Made by a program: the position numbers and the translations under genes
Notes under the pieces: model-generated
What the model was told of the DNA's origin: nothing
Databases searched by the model: none
The model's input: only the letters and a program-made list of their open reading frames with translations
Assembly (NCBI GenBank): GCA_937864175.1
Contig: CALMJH010000074.1
Span: forward strand, 1-61,114
Direction of reading: 5' to 3'
DNA length: 61,114 nucleotides
Origin: an uncultured Burkholderiales bacterium
Lineage (GTDB): Bacteria; Pseudomonadota; Gammaproteobacteria; Burkholderiales; Burkholderiaceae_A
Part shown: positions 46,401-54,057 of the stretch, piece after piece
Position numbering within the stretch: the stretch's first letter is position 1
Layout of the letters: each line of letters starts with the position of its first letter

Positions 46401-47026
46401 GTTGTCGCGGCCAGTTCGCCTTGCTGACCCGAGGCCTGATCCTGCCACTGGACCTGCAGCTGACCCAGGGACAGCGGGCCCTGCTGAGTGAGCCAGTCGA
46501 CCAGGTTGGGCGGCAGGCCCGCCGCGCCCCCGGGCTCAATCGGCAGGCCCAGCAGACGCAGTCGCCCGTTGGCCTCACGCTGCAGGTCGAGTTGGACCCG
46601 CTCCAGCGTCAGCTTGGAGAAGACAGGCTCTCCGGTAAAAACCGCCAGCAGCGAGCGCAAGCCGAGGTGGGCCTGGAGCTGGTCCATGGCCAGCAGCGTG
46701 CGGCCCGACTGGGTCAGCCGGACCTGATCGATGGTAATGCCCGGCGTCCACCAATTGATGAAGGCTCCTCGGGCCCCCGACATCTGAAACTCAAAAGGCC
46801 TCTGAAGGCCACGGTCGACCAGGGCCTGGTCGACCAGCTGCTGGAGGGCCTGGGTGTCGTTGAGTTTCTCAGCGACGCGAGGCCAGACCCAGAATCGCAG
46901 GCCCAGGCCCGCCAGGACCAGAACGGTCAGGACCACTGCGGCAGTTCGCATCACCCAGATTCGCCAGCCAGTCCTCGGGCTTGGCAGGTCGGCCTGAGGC
47001 TCGCGGGTGACGTCTGGTGGTGGCAT
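43400..47026 (-). CDS. YhdP family AsmA-like membrane protein
   Basis: This very large (1208-residue) protein has one N-terminal membrane anchor (about 24-46) followed by a periplasmic region rich in short beta strands, ending in an AsmA-like C-terminal domain (for example ATPGELRGELRWRGSP and TTNLRIVGVQASVFIDGQAD). It belongs to the YhdP/TIGR02099 group. In E. coli YhdP and its paralogues carry phospholipids to the outer membrane as bridge-like lipid transport proteins. ATG 47026 (MPPPDVTREPQ) is favoured because upstream codons run into the divergent glnE region. The flanking order glnE/yhdP-nit-tldD is typical of Burkholderiales. Confidence 0.92.
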   Translation of the reverse strand: MPPPDVTREPQADLPSPRTGWRIWVMRTAAVVLTVLVLAGLGLRFWVWPRVAEKLNDTQALQQLVDQALVDRGLQRPFEFQMSGARGAFINWWTPGITIDQVRLTQSGRTLLAMDQLQAHLGLRSLLAVFTGEPVFSKLTLERVQLDLQREANGRLRLLGLPIEPGGAAGLPPNLVDWLTQQGPLSLGQLQVQWQDQASGQQGELAATTVGARFGRLGNQLTIGRIALGPVAQWLATSRPELQGLTGEWTRVSAELDAPLTRLSEGVLDWSVLSDLQLAGEVQQLGLPQMGPLRRLQGLSGRIQWRGDRLVFDLDSEAVALSMPTVFQSDEFQFDRLQLRGELALAPDPKAFDQAWRLEVGQASLQNQDLRLDFKGRYEQVKAGERRVAVSGSIGGLNPQRVATYLPTEVGQDARAWVRTALGTGRLVSGDFTLQGDPSQFPFAKDQPGEFRVRLKVEDQQLAFAPDWPKMQGIFAEVVFDRASLQVTSRQARLANTPIAEVTARIEDLLADDPVLTLQGQFQTGLQSMLETVNASPVRDLLAGLTEGAVAKGSATLGLSLSIPLNDTDRTKVQGELKLQGNELLLTGGIPPFRQLSGGLRFSEEGLESLGLQAEALGGPVSLAHQPMPDRRQTRLTAKGQLSGPGLSAWMAQSLGVSLKDVLVGRTDYQVDLSARRQEVRLTTTSDLRGLSIQLPDPLAKRAEDRWPLQLSMTQQPEAGPSRARTSQRQTWRLSTDQQRLAVVAEQLIRAGQVEQARGLMRIGSAATGRPSEELPKTQGLVVRLGAPKVSLDQWLSALENRIQLAPAAESSAAKPGLALTRVEVKTPHMTIGEHALKGVEVQAAPQSGVWSIDLQSQASAGRILWQTDRRGRGKMIARLSRLWLTAPSEERQTPETEREIERSLTSISEARRWPSIDLVAEDFRRGEKRFGRLALDASPDPSADRWIISSLEVSSPDAVFKANGSWEAVKGGPSRASETRLAVQLSINSSEGLLSRLGYAGLLRATPGELRGELRWRGSPTDFRVQTMAGQIGLDLKSGQFLKAEPGLSKLISVVNLQSLPKRISLDFRDIFSQGFAYERVRGDVAFGNGQAVTTNLRIVGVQASVFIDGQADLLAETQNTRVLVLPELNAGLASLGYALVNPAIGLGSFLAQYVLRDPLRKILAYEYQLSGPWADPMVKEVSRRDASRELEADRGVEASGSKAAGQ

Positions 47027-47075
47027 GATCAAATTCTTGCACAGCCTGGGGTTAAAGCCCATTTCATCGCACTCC

Positions 47076-49868
47076 ATGCAGACCACCGCGACACCAGACC
47101 AGCCAAGCCCCAGGCCAGACGGCGGGCCGGATTCTTATCCAGACGCCTACGCACTGGCCACAACCCACTCGGGCTTTGCACGCCGGTGGGTGCCGAGGCT
47201 GATCGAACGCGGGCTGCTGATGCCCACCCAGACTCCGATCACCGAGACGGTCCTTCAAGACTGGCGAAAGACCCATTGGCCCGGCTTGTCAGAGCCCGAA
47301 GCCCTGCCCGAGGGGGTCATGCCAGGGCTGCGCTGGTTTCGAAATGCCAGCCTGCTGGCCATCATGGCCCGCGACTATGCGGGCCTGGCCGACCTGGACG
47401 AGAACCTCGCCTCCATTACTTCGCTGGCAGACCTCTGCACCAACCTGGCCTACCGGGCGGCGGCCTTAGAGACCGCAGCCCGGCATGGCCAGCCAAGAGA
47501 CCCAGAGGGTCGGCCCACCGACCTCCTGGTGCTGGGCATGGGCAAACTCGGTGGTGGGGAGCTCAATGCCTCCTCGGACATCGACCTCATCTACGTGAGC
47601 GACGAGGATGGCCAGACCACCGGCCGGCCCGATGGCAGCGGCCAGGTGGACAACCAGACGTTTTTCACGAAACTCGGGCGACGAATGGCCCAACTGCTTG
47701 GCGAGCAGACGGCCGATGGCTTTGTGTTTCGGGTGGACCTGCGGCTTCGACCCCATGGCGAGGATGGGCCGGTGGTCTGCAGCCTGGGAATGCTCGAGGA
47801 CTACCTGATGATCCAAGGCCGCGAGTGGGAGCGCTATGCCTGGGTGAAGGCCAGGGTCGTGAATCAGCCGGTCTTCTCGCATCCAGAGGACTACGACCGC
47901 CTGGTCCTGGCCCTAGAGGAGTTGCGCCGACCCTTTGTCTACCGACGCTACCTGGACTTCAATGCCTTGGGGGCTCTGCGAGACCTCCATCAACAGATTC
48001 GCGAAGAGGCCCAGCGCCGCGGCCAGCGGCGTGAGTCACGGATGGCCGGTGAGTTCGAGCCCGTGGACATCAAGCTCGGGCCCGGCGGGATCCGAGAGGT
48101 GGAGTTTGTCGCCCAACTCTTTCAGCTGATTCGGGGTGGACGAGACGAGAGCCTGCAGGCCCGGGGCACGCGAGAGATCCTGAGACTGCTGGGCCAACAG
48201 AATCGGCTGGCACCCACCGAGGTGGAACAGCTGCTGGCGGCCTACCAATTCTGGCGACGGATTGAGCACCGCCTGCAGTACGAGGAGGATGCCCAGACCC
48301 ATGTCCTGCCAGGGTCGTTGGCGGCCTGCAGCCGAATAGCCAGCGCACTCGGGCTCGAAGATGCGCAGGCCCTGGCCCGGGCCATTGACCATCACCGCAG
48401 CCAGGTGGTCGTGCTTTTTGATCGCCTCTTTCGTCGCGAAGACTCCGAGGTCTCCGCAGACGATGCGGGCGGTGCGCCTCAGCCCAGACGAACCGACCGG
48501 ACCAGCCGCCTGGCGCGCCTGGAGCTCCGAATCCAGGCCCTAGCCACTGAGTCCAGCCAGCCGGACCGTGTCCGGCAGGGCCTGGAGCACCTGATCTCGA
48601 CCCTCAGTCGCCGATCCGCCTATCTCGCCCTCTTCGATGAATACCCGGAAGCGCTCGGACGGGTTGCCCGAGTCCTGGAGGCCTCAAGCTGGGCAGGCCA
48701 CTACCTCACGCGCCATCCCATCGTGCTCGATGAGTTGCTGGACCACCGAAGCCTTTTAGAGGCACCGGACTTTGAGGCCTTTGCCAGAGATCTGGAAGCC
48801 AATCTCGCCTCTGCAACCCGGCAGGGTGAGCCGGACGTTGAGCGACAGATGGACCTGCTGCGAGAGGCCCACCATGCCCTAGTCTTTCGTCTACTGGTGC
48901 AAGACCTCGAGGGCATCTGGACGGTTGAGAGGCTCTCGGACCAGCTCTCGGCCTTGGCCGACAAGGTCCTGCAGGCCACGCTGACCAGAGCCTGGGCGGT
49001 AGGGCGAAAAATTCACCGGCCCGACCCACAATTTGCTGTGGTCGCCTACGGCAAGCTGGGCGGCAAGGAGCTGGGCTATGCCTCTGACCTCGACCTCATC
49101 TTCCTCTACGACGACCCTGATGAGGCGGCCCAAGAGCAGTACGCCAAGCTGGCCCAGCGGATGAACGTCTGGCTCACCACCAACACCGGGGCCGGACAAC
49201 TCTTTGAGATTGACCTCCGGCTGCGGCCGAATGGCAATGCCGGCCTGATGGTCTCGGACCTTCAAGGCTTTGTGGACTACCAGACCCGGCAAGCCTGGAC
49301 CTGGGAGCACCAGGCGCTGACCCGGGCCCGATGGTGCGCAGGAGACCCGCGCATCGGAGAGGCCTTTGAAGAGGCCCGGCGGACGATCCTCTGCCTAGAG
49401 CGCGAACCTGTGGCACTACTTGAAGAGATTCTGGCCATGCGGCAACGCATGCATCAGGGCCATCCCAACCCCAGCGGGCACTTCGATCTCAAGCATGACC
49501 AAGGCGGCATGGTCGACATCGAATTCATGGTCCAGGCCCTGGTCTTGCGCTTCAGCCACGAGCATCCAAGTCTTACCGACAACCTCGGCAACATCGCCTT
49601 GCTTCGTCGATCCGCAGACCTCTCTCTCATTTCTGCTCCACTGGCCGAGTCGGTTGCCCAGGCCTATCGGGACCTGCGTCGAGAGCAGCATCGACTGCGG
49701 CTGCAGGGGGCCGCCTCGGCTCGGGTAGACCTGGCGGCCGTTCCGGCACTGGCCATGGCTCGGCAGGCGGTGGTCGATCTCTGGGCCGAGATTTTTGCCC
49801 AGGCCCCAGCGGTCATCAGGCCCCTGTCGGACTTAAGAGGCAGCGAGACACCCTCGCCCCTTGGCTAG
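47076..49868 (+). CDS. glnE: Bifunctional glutamine synthetase adenylyltransferase/deadenylase
   Basis: GlnE adenylylates and deadenylylates glutamine synthetase under PII control. The 930-residue protein has two nucleotidyltransferase domains: LGMGKLGGGELNASSDIDLI (starting near 152) for deadenylylation, and VAYGKLGGKELGYASDLDLI (starting near 655) for adenylylation. Both retain the GS-DxD-type metal site, so both activities should be present. ATG 47076 (MQTTATPDQPS) is chosen; the frame is open for 23 more codons, but that stretch overlaps the yhdP start. The 3' end overlaps azlD by four bases. Confidence 0.97.
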   Translation: MQTTATPDQPSPRPDGGPDSYPDAYALATTHSGFARRWVPRLIERGLLMPTQTPITETVLQDWRKTHWPGLSEPEALPEGVMPGLRWFRNASLLAIMARDYAGLADLDENLASITSLADLCTNLAYRAAALETAARHGQPRDPEGRPTDLLVLGMGKLGGGELNASSDIDLIYVSDEDGQTTGRPDGSGQVDNQTFFTKLGRRMAQLLGEQTADGFVFRVDLRLRPHGEDGPVVCSLGMLEDYLMIQGREWERYAWVKARVVNQPVFSHPEDYDRLVLALEELRRPFVYRRYLDFNALGALRDLHQQIREEAQRRGQRRESRMAGEFEPVDIKLGPGGIREVEFVAQLFQLIRGGRDESLQARGTREILRLLGQQNRLAPTEVEQLLAAYQFWRRIEHRLQYEEDAQTHVLPGSLAACSRIASALGLEDAQALARAIDHHRSQVVVLFDRLFRREDSEVSADDAGGAPQPRRTDRTSRLARLELRIQALATESSQPDRVRQGLEHLISTLSRRSAYLALFDEYPEALGRVARVLEASSWAGHYLTRHPIVLDELLDHRSLLEAPDFEAFARDLEANLASATRQGEPDVERQMDLLREAHHALVFRLLVQDLEGIWTVERLSDQLSALADKVLQATLTRAWAVGRKIHRPDPQFAVVAYGKLGGKELGYASDLDLIFLYDDPDEAAQEQYAKLAQRMNVWLTTNTGAGQLFEIDLRLRPNGNAGLMVSDLQGFVDYQTRQAWTWEHQALTRARWCAGDPRIGEAFEEARRTILCLEREPVALLEEILAMRQRMHQGHPNPSGHFDLKHDQGGMVDIEFMVQALVLRFSHEHPSLTDNLGNIALLRRSADLSLISAPLAESVAQAYRDLRREQHRLRLQGAASARVDLAAVPALAMARQAVVDLWAEIFAQAPAVIRPLSDLRGSETPSPLG

Positions 49869-50191
49869 GCAAGCCACCAGCCAAGTACAAAAAACGTGCA
49901 GGCTCCCATGGCCAGCACCGCCAAGAGGTCACGCCAGATCCACCAGGCCAGAAGACCCGCAAGACCGGCCATCCACCGGGGGTTGTCCAGGCCCAGCAGG
50001 AGCTCGCCCTGAGGCGCCAGAAATTGCGGCGTGATAACAGCCGCGAGTGCTGCCATGGGGGCATACCGCAGTCCCACCAAGACCCAGTTGGGCAGACGGA
50101 AGTGATGGGGCAGAAAGAGGGCTGAGGTTCGGGAGAAGACCGAACAGAGGCCAAGCCCCAGCAGGGTGATCCAGATCTCCAGCTCAGTCAT
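49865..50191 (-). CDS. azlD: AzlD family branched-chain amino acid exporter subunit
   Basis: This 108-residue, strongly hydrophobic protein has about four membrane segments. It is the small partner of AzlC in a branched-chain amino acid exporter (LIV-E family). Typical stretches are ITLLGLGLCSVFSRTSAL and VLVGLRYAPMAALAAVITPQ. ATG 50191 overlaps the azlC 3' end by eight bases. The gene lies tail to tail with glnE. Confidence 0.9.
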   Translation of the reverse strand: MTELEIWITLLGLGLCSVFSRTSALFLPHHFRLPNWVLVGLRYAPMAALAAVITPQFLAPQGELLLGLDNPRWMAGLAGLLAWWIWRDLLAVLAMGACTFFVLGWWLA

Positions 50192-50930
50192 CGGAGAGAC
50201 CTTCTTTCTGGCCCTGGCCTTCGGTCTCCCAGCGTCGTACGAAGACCGCAGCAAGCAGGCCCACGACAATGGCCAACAACAGGCCAAGCCGCAGCGGGAG
50301 CGGCTGACCGATCAGCGCGGTAAGGCCCGCCGCCACCACGCAGGCCAGGCCCGCCCGGTCTCGCACCATGGGCAGGAGCAGGGCCAGAATTGCCAGGGCC
50401 GCCAGAAAGGCCAGGCCCAAGTCCTTGGGCAGTTGGCCCGCCAGCCAGATGCCCAGCACCGAAGAGGTCTGCCAGGACGTCCAGCTCATCAGGCTGCCCA
50501 TGCGGAAATAGGCGACTGGGTCAAAGTTGGCAGGCGGATCGGCAAGTCGACGGTTGACGCTGGCCGCCACAATGTCGGTGGTAACCGCGCCATGAACCAG
50601 CCGAGACGCTGGAGGGAGTCGACCCAGCCAGTCGCGCTGGCCCAGTGCATAGATCACGAACCGCAGGTTGATGACCAGGGCACTGAGCCAGATCAGCCAG
50701 AGTGGCGAGGCCACGGCAATGAGCGGCAGTGAGGCGAGCTGCGCGGTGCCCGCAAAGACAATGAAAGTCATGCCCACGGCCTGCCAGGTGGTGAGGCCTG
50801 ACTCCACCATGGCGACGCCGGTCACGCAGCCCCAGGCGGCCATGGCGAGCATGCCCGTGGAGAGGTCGGAGACCGCCAGTCGGGCGCTAGGCTGTGAGAG
50901 GCTGGCAAGCAGGCGGGGCAAATGGGTCAA
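50184..50930 (-). CDS. azlC: AzlC family branched-chain amino acid exporter subunit
   Basis: AzlC is the large subunit of the AzlCD exporter. The 248-residue inner-membrane protein has six or more hydrophobic segments, including MTFIVFAGTAQLASLPLIA and VINLRFVIYALGQRDWL, and the conserved FAGTAQL signature. It is divergent from ilvE with 66 bases between starts; as ilvE makes or uses branched-chain amino acids, shared control of overflow export is plausible but not shown. Substrate range is inferred from the family. Confidence 0.93.
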   Translation of the reverse strand: MTHLPRLLASLSQPSARLAVSDLSTGMLAMAAWGCVTGVAMVESGLTTWQAVGMTFIVFAGTAQLASLPLIAVASPLWLIWLSALVINLRFVIYALGQRDWLGRLPPASRLVHGAVTTDIVAASVNRRLADPPANFDPVAYFRMGSLMSWTSWQTSSVLGIWLAGQLPKDLGLAFLAALAILALLLPMVRDRAGLACVVAAGLTALIGQPLPLRLGLLLAIVVGLLAAVFVRRWETEGQGQKEGLSDD

Positions 50931-50996
50931 GACTGGTCTCGGGCGGGCTTCGTTAGAATGCGAAGATACCCTTTTCGTTTTGCTTTGGAGACCAAG

Positions 50997-51917
50997 ATGT
51001 CGATGTCAGACCGGGATGGCTGGATTTGGATGGATGGCGATATGGTGCCGTGGCGGGAGGCCCAGGTCCATGTGCTCACCCACACTCTGCACTACGGCAT
51101 GGGGGTCTTTGAAGGCATTCGCGCCTACGAGACCCAGACGGGCAGCGCCATCTTCCGGCTGGCCGAGCATACCCAGCGGTTTCTGAACTCGGCCAAGATC
51201 TTTCAGATGAAGGTGGGCTTTGATGCCCAGACGCTTGCTGAGGCCACCAAAGAGGTGGTTCGCCGCAACCAGCTGAAGTCCTGCTACATCCGTCCAATTG
51301 CTTGGATTGGCTCAGAGAAGCTGGGCATCGCAGCAGCCAACAACAAGATTCATGTGGCCATCGCTGCCTGGCCGTGGGGCGCCTACCTGGGCGAGGACGG
51401 CCTGAACAAGGGCATCCGCGTCAAGACCTCCTCCTTCAGCCGTCACCACGTGAACGTCTCACTGGTGCGAGCCAAGGCCTGTGGCTATTACATCAACTCC
51501 ATCCTGGCCCACCAGGAAGTCGCTGCCATGGGCTACGACGAAGCCCTACTGCTAGACACCGACGGCTATGCCTCTGAGGGTTCCGGTGAAAACCTCTTCG
51601 TGATTCGCCGTGGACGTCTCTACACACCAGACTTGGCCTCGTGTCTTGATGGCATCACCCGTGATGCCGTCATCACCATGGCCCAAGACCTGGGCATCGA
51701 AGTCGTCGAAAAGCGCATCACCCGTGATGAGATCTACTGTGCCGACGAGGCCTTTTTCACTGGCACCGCAGCCGAGGTCACCCCCATTCGGGAGCTCGAT
51801 GACCGCATCATTGGCAATGGGGGCCGCGGCCCCATTACCCAGAAAATTCAAGACCTCTTTTTCAATGTGGTCAGTGGCAAGGCTCCGGCCTATCAACACT
51901 GGCTTGCACCCCTCTAA
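50997..51917 (+). CDS. ilvE: Branched-chain amino acid aminotransferase
   Basis: IlvE performs the last step of valine, leucine and isoleucine synthesis. The 306-residue PLP enzyme has HYGMGVFEGIRAYE, the PLP lysine in SLVRAKACGYYINS (K160), EGSGENLFVI and FFTGTAAEVTPI. ATG 50997 has a GGAG ribosome-binding site seven bases upstream; earlier in-frame starts lie in the shared region with azlC. It heads the plus-strand set ilvE-zinc finger-waaF-purU. Confidence 0.97.
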   Translation: MSMSDRDGWIWMDGDMVPWREAQVHVLTHTLHYGMGVFEGIRAYETQTGSAIFRLAEHTQRFLNSAKIFQMKVGFDAQTLAEATKEVVRRNQLKSCYIRPIAWIGSEKLGIAAANNKIHVAIAAWPWGAYLGEDGLNKGIRVKTSSFSRHHVNVSLVRAKACGYYINSILAHQEVAAMGYDEALLLDTDGYASEGSGENLFVIRRGRLYTPDLASCLDGITRDAVITMAQDLGIEVVEKRITRDEIYCADEAFFTGTAAEVTPIRELDDRIIGNGGRGPITQKIQDLFFNVVSGKAPAYQHWLAPL

Positions 51918-51938
51918 CCCCACCGGAGTCTCAGACAG

Positions 51939-52139
51939 ATGACCCGTGAGCATGCACCCCAGACCGTCGTCCTCCAGGCGGACCAACTGCCGGCGGTCTG
52001 CCCCAATCCGGCCATGCCCCTCTGGAGCAGTCACCCCAAGGTCCGACTCGACCTCTCGACCGGCCAGGCGACCTGCCCCTACTGCGGTACCCATTATCAG
52101 CTGAGCGATGAGGCCCGGGCTGCAGCCCAGTCCCACTAA
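51939..52139 (+). CDS. Zinc-finger protein (zf-CHCC type)
   Basis: This 66-residue protein has a CHCC zinc site: C21 (VCPNPAMPLW), H32 (SSHPKVRLDL), and C46/C49 (TCPYCGTHYQL). The fold resembles the zinc finger of the mitochondrial NDUFS6 subunit; the bacterial function is not known. It sits 21 bases after ilvE and overlaps waaF by 32 bases. This ilvE-zinc finger-waaF order is regular in Burkholderiales. Confidence 0.92.
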   Translation: MTREHAPQTVVLQADQLPAVCPNPAMPLWSSHPKVRLDLSTGQATCPYCGTHYQLSDEARAAAQSH

Positions 52140-53178
52140 AAGCCGGTTGGTCATCGCGCCCCAATGGGTGGGCGATGCGGTCATGGCAAGCCCCATGATC
52201 GCCAGCCTGTCCGAGGCTGGGCCTGTTGATGTGGCCTGCCTGCCCGGCCTTACTGACTTGTTCGCTGCCATGCCCGCTGTTCGCCAGGTCATGCCCCTGG
52301 CCTTCGAGCGTGGCCAACTGCAATGGGGCCTGCGTCGTGCGCTTGGCCGGTCCCTACAGGGCCGTCACTACAGCCAGGCCATCGTCTGTCCCAACAGCTG
52401 GAAGGCGGCTCTCCTGCCGTGGTTTGCTCAGATTCCCCAGCGAACGGGCCTGCTTGGCGAGTGGCGATTTGGACTGGTCAACGACCGTCGCGAGGCCCGC
52501 CCTTCTGCAGACGGTCAGCAGGCTAGCCAGCCCGCGCAGTACGACGCCCTGGCAGATCAGCCAGACCAGGCCCAGGCCCAGCGCAAGTCTCACCGGCCGC
52601 TGCTTGTTGCGACAGGCCATGAAGTCCCCAGCCCCCAGAGGCCTCGGCTCGCTCTGTGTCCGGGTGCAGCCTATGGGCCTGCCAAGCAATGGCCCACCGC
52701 ATCCTTCGCGGCCCTTGCCGCTCAGTGGATTGGTCATGGCGGCGAGGTGGTGCTCTTGGGAGGGCCTGGCGATCGGCCAGTGAGCGGGGCCATTGCCCAG
52801 GCCATCGCAGCAGAACAGCCCACCGGGCCCTCGGCCCAGGCGGCTCTGGTCGTGGAGAAGACCGGCCAGACCAGCCTGGGCCAGGCGATGGCCTGGCTTG
52901 CCAGCAGCCAGGTGGTGGTCTCAAATGATTCGGGCCTGATGCACCTGGCCGCCGCCCTTGGTCGGCCCTGCATTGGTCTCTACGGCTCGAGCAGCGAGCA
53001 GCAGACCCCTGCCTTTGGTCCTCACTGGCTTGCGGTCTCGCTCGACCTGCCCTGTCGTCCCTGCTTTGACCGGACCTGCCGACTGGGGACTACGGCCTGT
53101 CTGAGAGACCTGGAAGTTGGCCAGGTGGTCAGCCTGCTGCAGTCCAGGGGCTGGTGGCCGGACCGGTTAGACTGCTGA
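52108..53178 (+). CDS. waaF: Lipopolysaccharide heptosyltransferase II
   Basis: WaaF adds the second heptose of the LPS inner core, in the cytoplasm at the inner membrane. The 356-residue GT-9 glycosyltransferase has VIAPQWVGDAVMASPM near the N-terminus, LCPGAAYGPAKQWP, and the C-terminal VSNDSGLMHLAAALG and CRPCFDRTCRLGTTACL. A short insert of low-complexity Gln/Ala residues lies around 135-165. The ATG 52108 overlaps the zinc-finger gene by 32 bases and leaves about 12 residues before the conserved part, so a later start is possible. Confidence 0.93.
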   Translation: MRPGLQPSPTKSRLVIAPQWVGDAVMASPMIASLSEAGPVDVACLPGLTDLFAAMPAVRQVMPLAFERGQLQWGLRRALGRSLQGRHYSQAIVCPNSWKAALLPWFAQIPQRTGLLGEWRFGLVNDRREARPSADGQQASQPAQYDALADQPDQAQAQRKSHRPLLVATGHEVPSPQRPRLALCPGAAYGPAKQWPTASFAALAAQWIGHGGEVVLLGGPGDRPVSGAIAQAIAAEQPTGPSAQAALVVEKTGQTSLGQAMAWLASSQVVVSNDSGLMHLAAALGRPCIGLYGSSSEQQTPAFGPHWLAVSLDLPCRPCFDRTCRLGTTACLRDLEVGQVVSLLQSRGWWPDRLDC

Positions 53179-53179
53179 G

Positions 53180-54040
53180 ATGCCGGTTCTTCATCACGAC
53201 TTCATCCTGACCCTCTCCTGTCCCGACGCCAAAGGCGTGGTCTATCGGGTCTCGGAATTCTTGTATGCCCACCAGTGCAACATCCTGGACTCAGCCCAGT
53301 TTGGGGACGACGAGAGCCAGCTGTTTTTTATGCGCGTCCATTTTGATGCGCCCGTTCAGACCACTCCAGACGAACTGGCCAAGGCCTTCTCGGTCGTCGC
53401 CAGTCCGCTGCAGATGCGGTGGTCGATCGACTTGGCCCAGAGAAAAGCCAAAACGCTCATCCTGGTCTCACAGCATGGCCAATGCCTCAACGACTTGCTT
53501 TTTCGAACTGCCAACGGCGCGTTGCCTATCGAGATTGTGGCCGTAGCCTCCAACCACACAGACTTCCAAGGACTGGTGGAGCACCACGGGCTGGCCTTTC
53601 ATCACCTTCCCGTCACCAACGAGACGCGATCGGCCCAGGAGTCGGCCCTCTTGGCCCTGGCCCGCGACCACCAGGTGGACTTGGTGGTCTTGGCGCGTTA
53701 CATGCAGATTCTCTCCCCCAGCCTCTGCGAGGCCTGGTCGGGTCGGGCCATCAACATTCACCACTCTTTTCTGCCGAGCTTCAAGGGCGCCAAGCCTTAT
53801 GCCCAGGCCTACGCCCGTGGCGTCAAAATCATCGGTGCGACGTCTCACTACGTGACGACCGATCTGGACGAAGGCCCCATCATTGAGCAAGACATCGAAC
53901 GCGTTGACCACACCCTGAATGCAACTGAGCTGGCCCGCATTGGCGGCGACATTGAGTCCAGGGTCTTGGCCCGTGCGGTCCTCTGGCATGCCGAGCGTCG
54001 CATCCTGCTCAATGGCAACAAGACGGTGGTCTTCCGCTAG
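53180..54040 (+). CDS. purU: Formyltetrahydrofolate deformylase
   Basis: PurU hydrolyses 10-formyl-THF to formate and THF, balancing one-carbon pools. The 286-residue protein has an N-terminal ACT domain (about 5-85, DFILTLSCPDAKGVVYRVS) and a C-terminal formyl-transferase domain with ARYMQILSP, NIHHSFLPSFKGAKPY and GATSHYVTTDLDEGPII, holding the catalytic Asn-His-Asp set. It starts one base after the waaF stop. Confidence 0.97.
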   Translation: MPVLHHDFILTLSCPDAKGVVYRVSEFLYAHQCNILDSAQFGDDESQLFFMRVHFDAPVQTTPDELAKAFSVVASPLQMRWSIDLAQRKAKTLILVSQHGQCLNDLLFRTANGALPIEIVAVASNHTDFQGLVEHHGLAFHHLPVTNETRSAQESALLALARDHQVDLVVLARYMQILSPSLCEAWSGRAINIHHSFLPSFKGAKPYAQAYARGVKIIGATSHYVTTDLDEGPIIEQDIERVDHTLNATELARIGGDIESRVLARAVLWHAERRILLNGNKTVVFR

Positions 54041-54057
54041 ACAGCCCTGAGCGTCCA

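Noticed and set aside
46328-48034. Long plus-strand open frame (568 codons) spanning yhdP antisense and the start of glnE
   Set aside because: Its second half overlaps glnE in another frame and its first half is antisense to yhdP; composition is Arg/Pro/Gly-rich, as typical for shadows.
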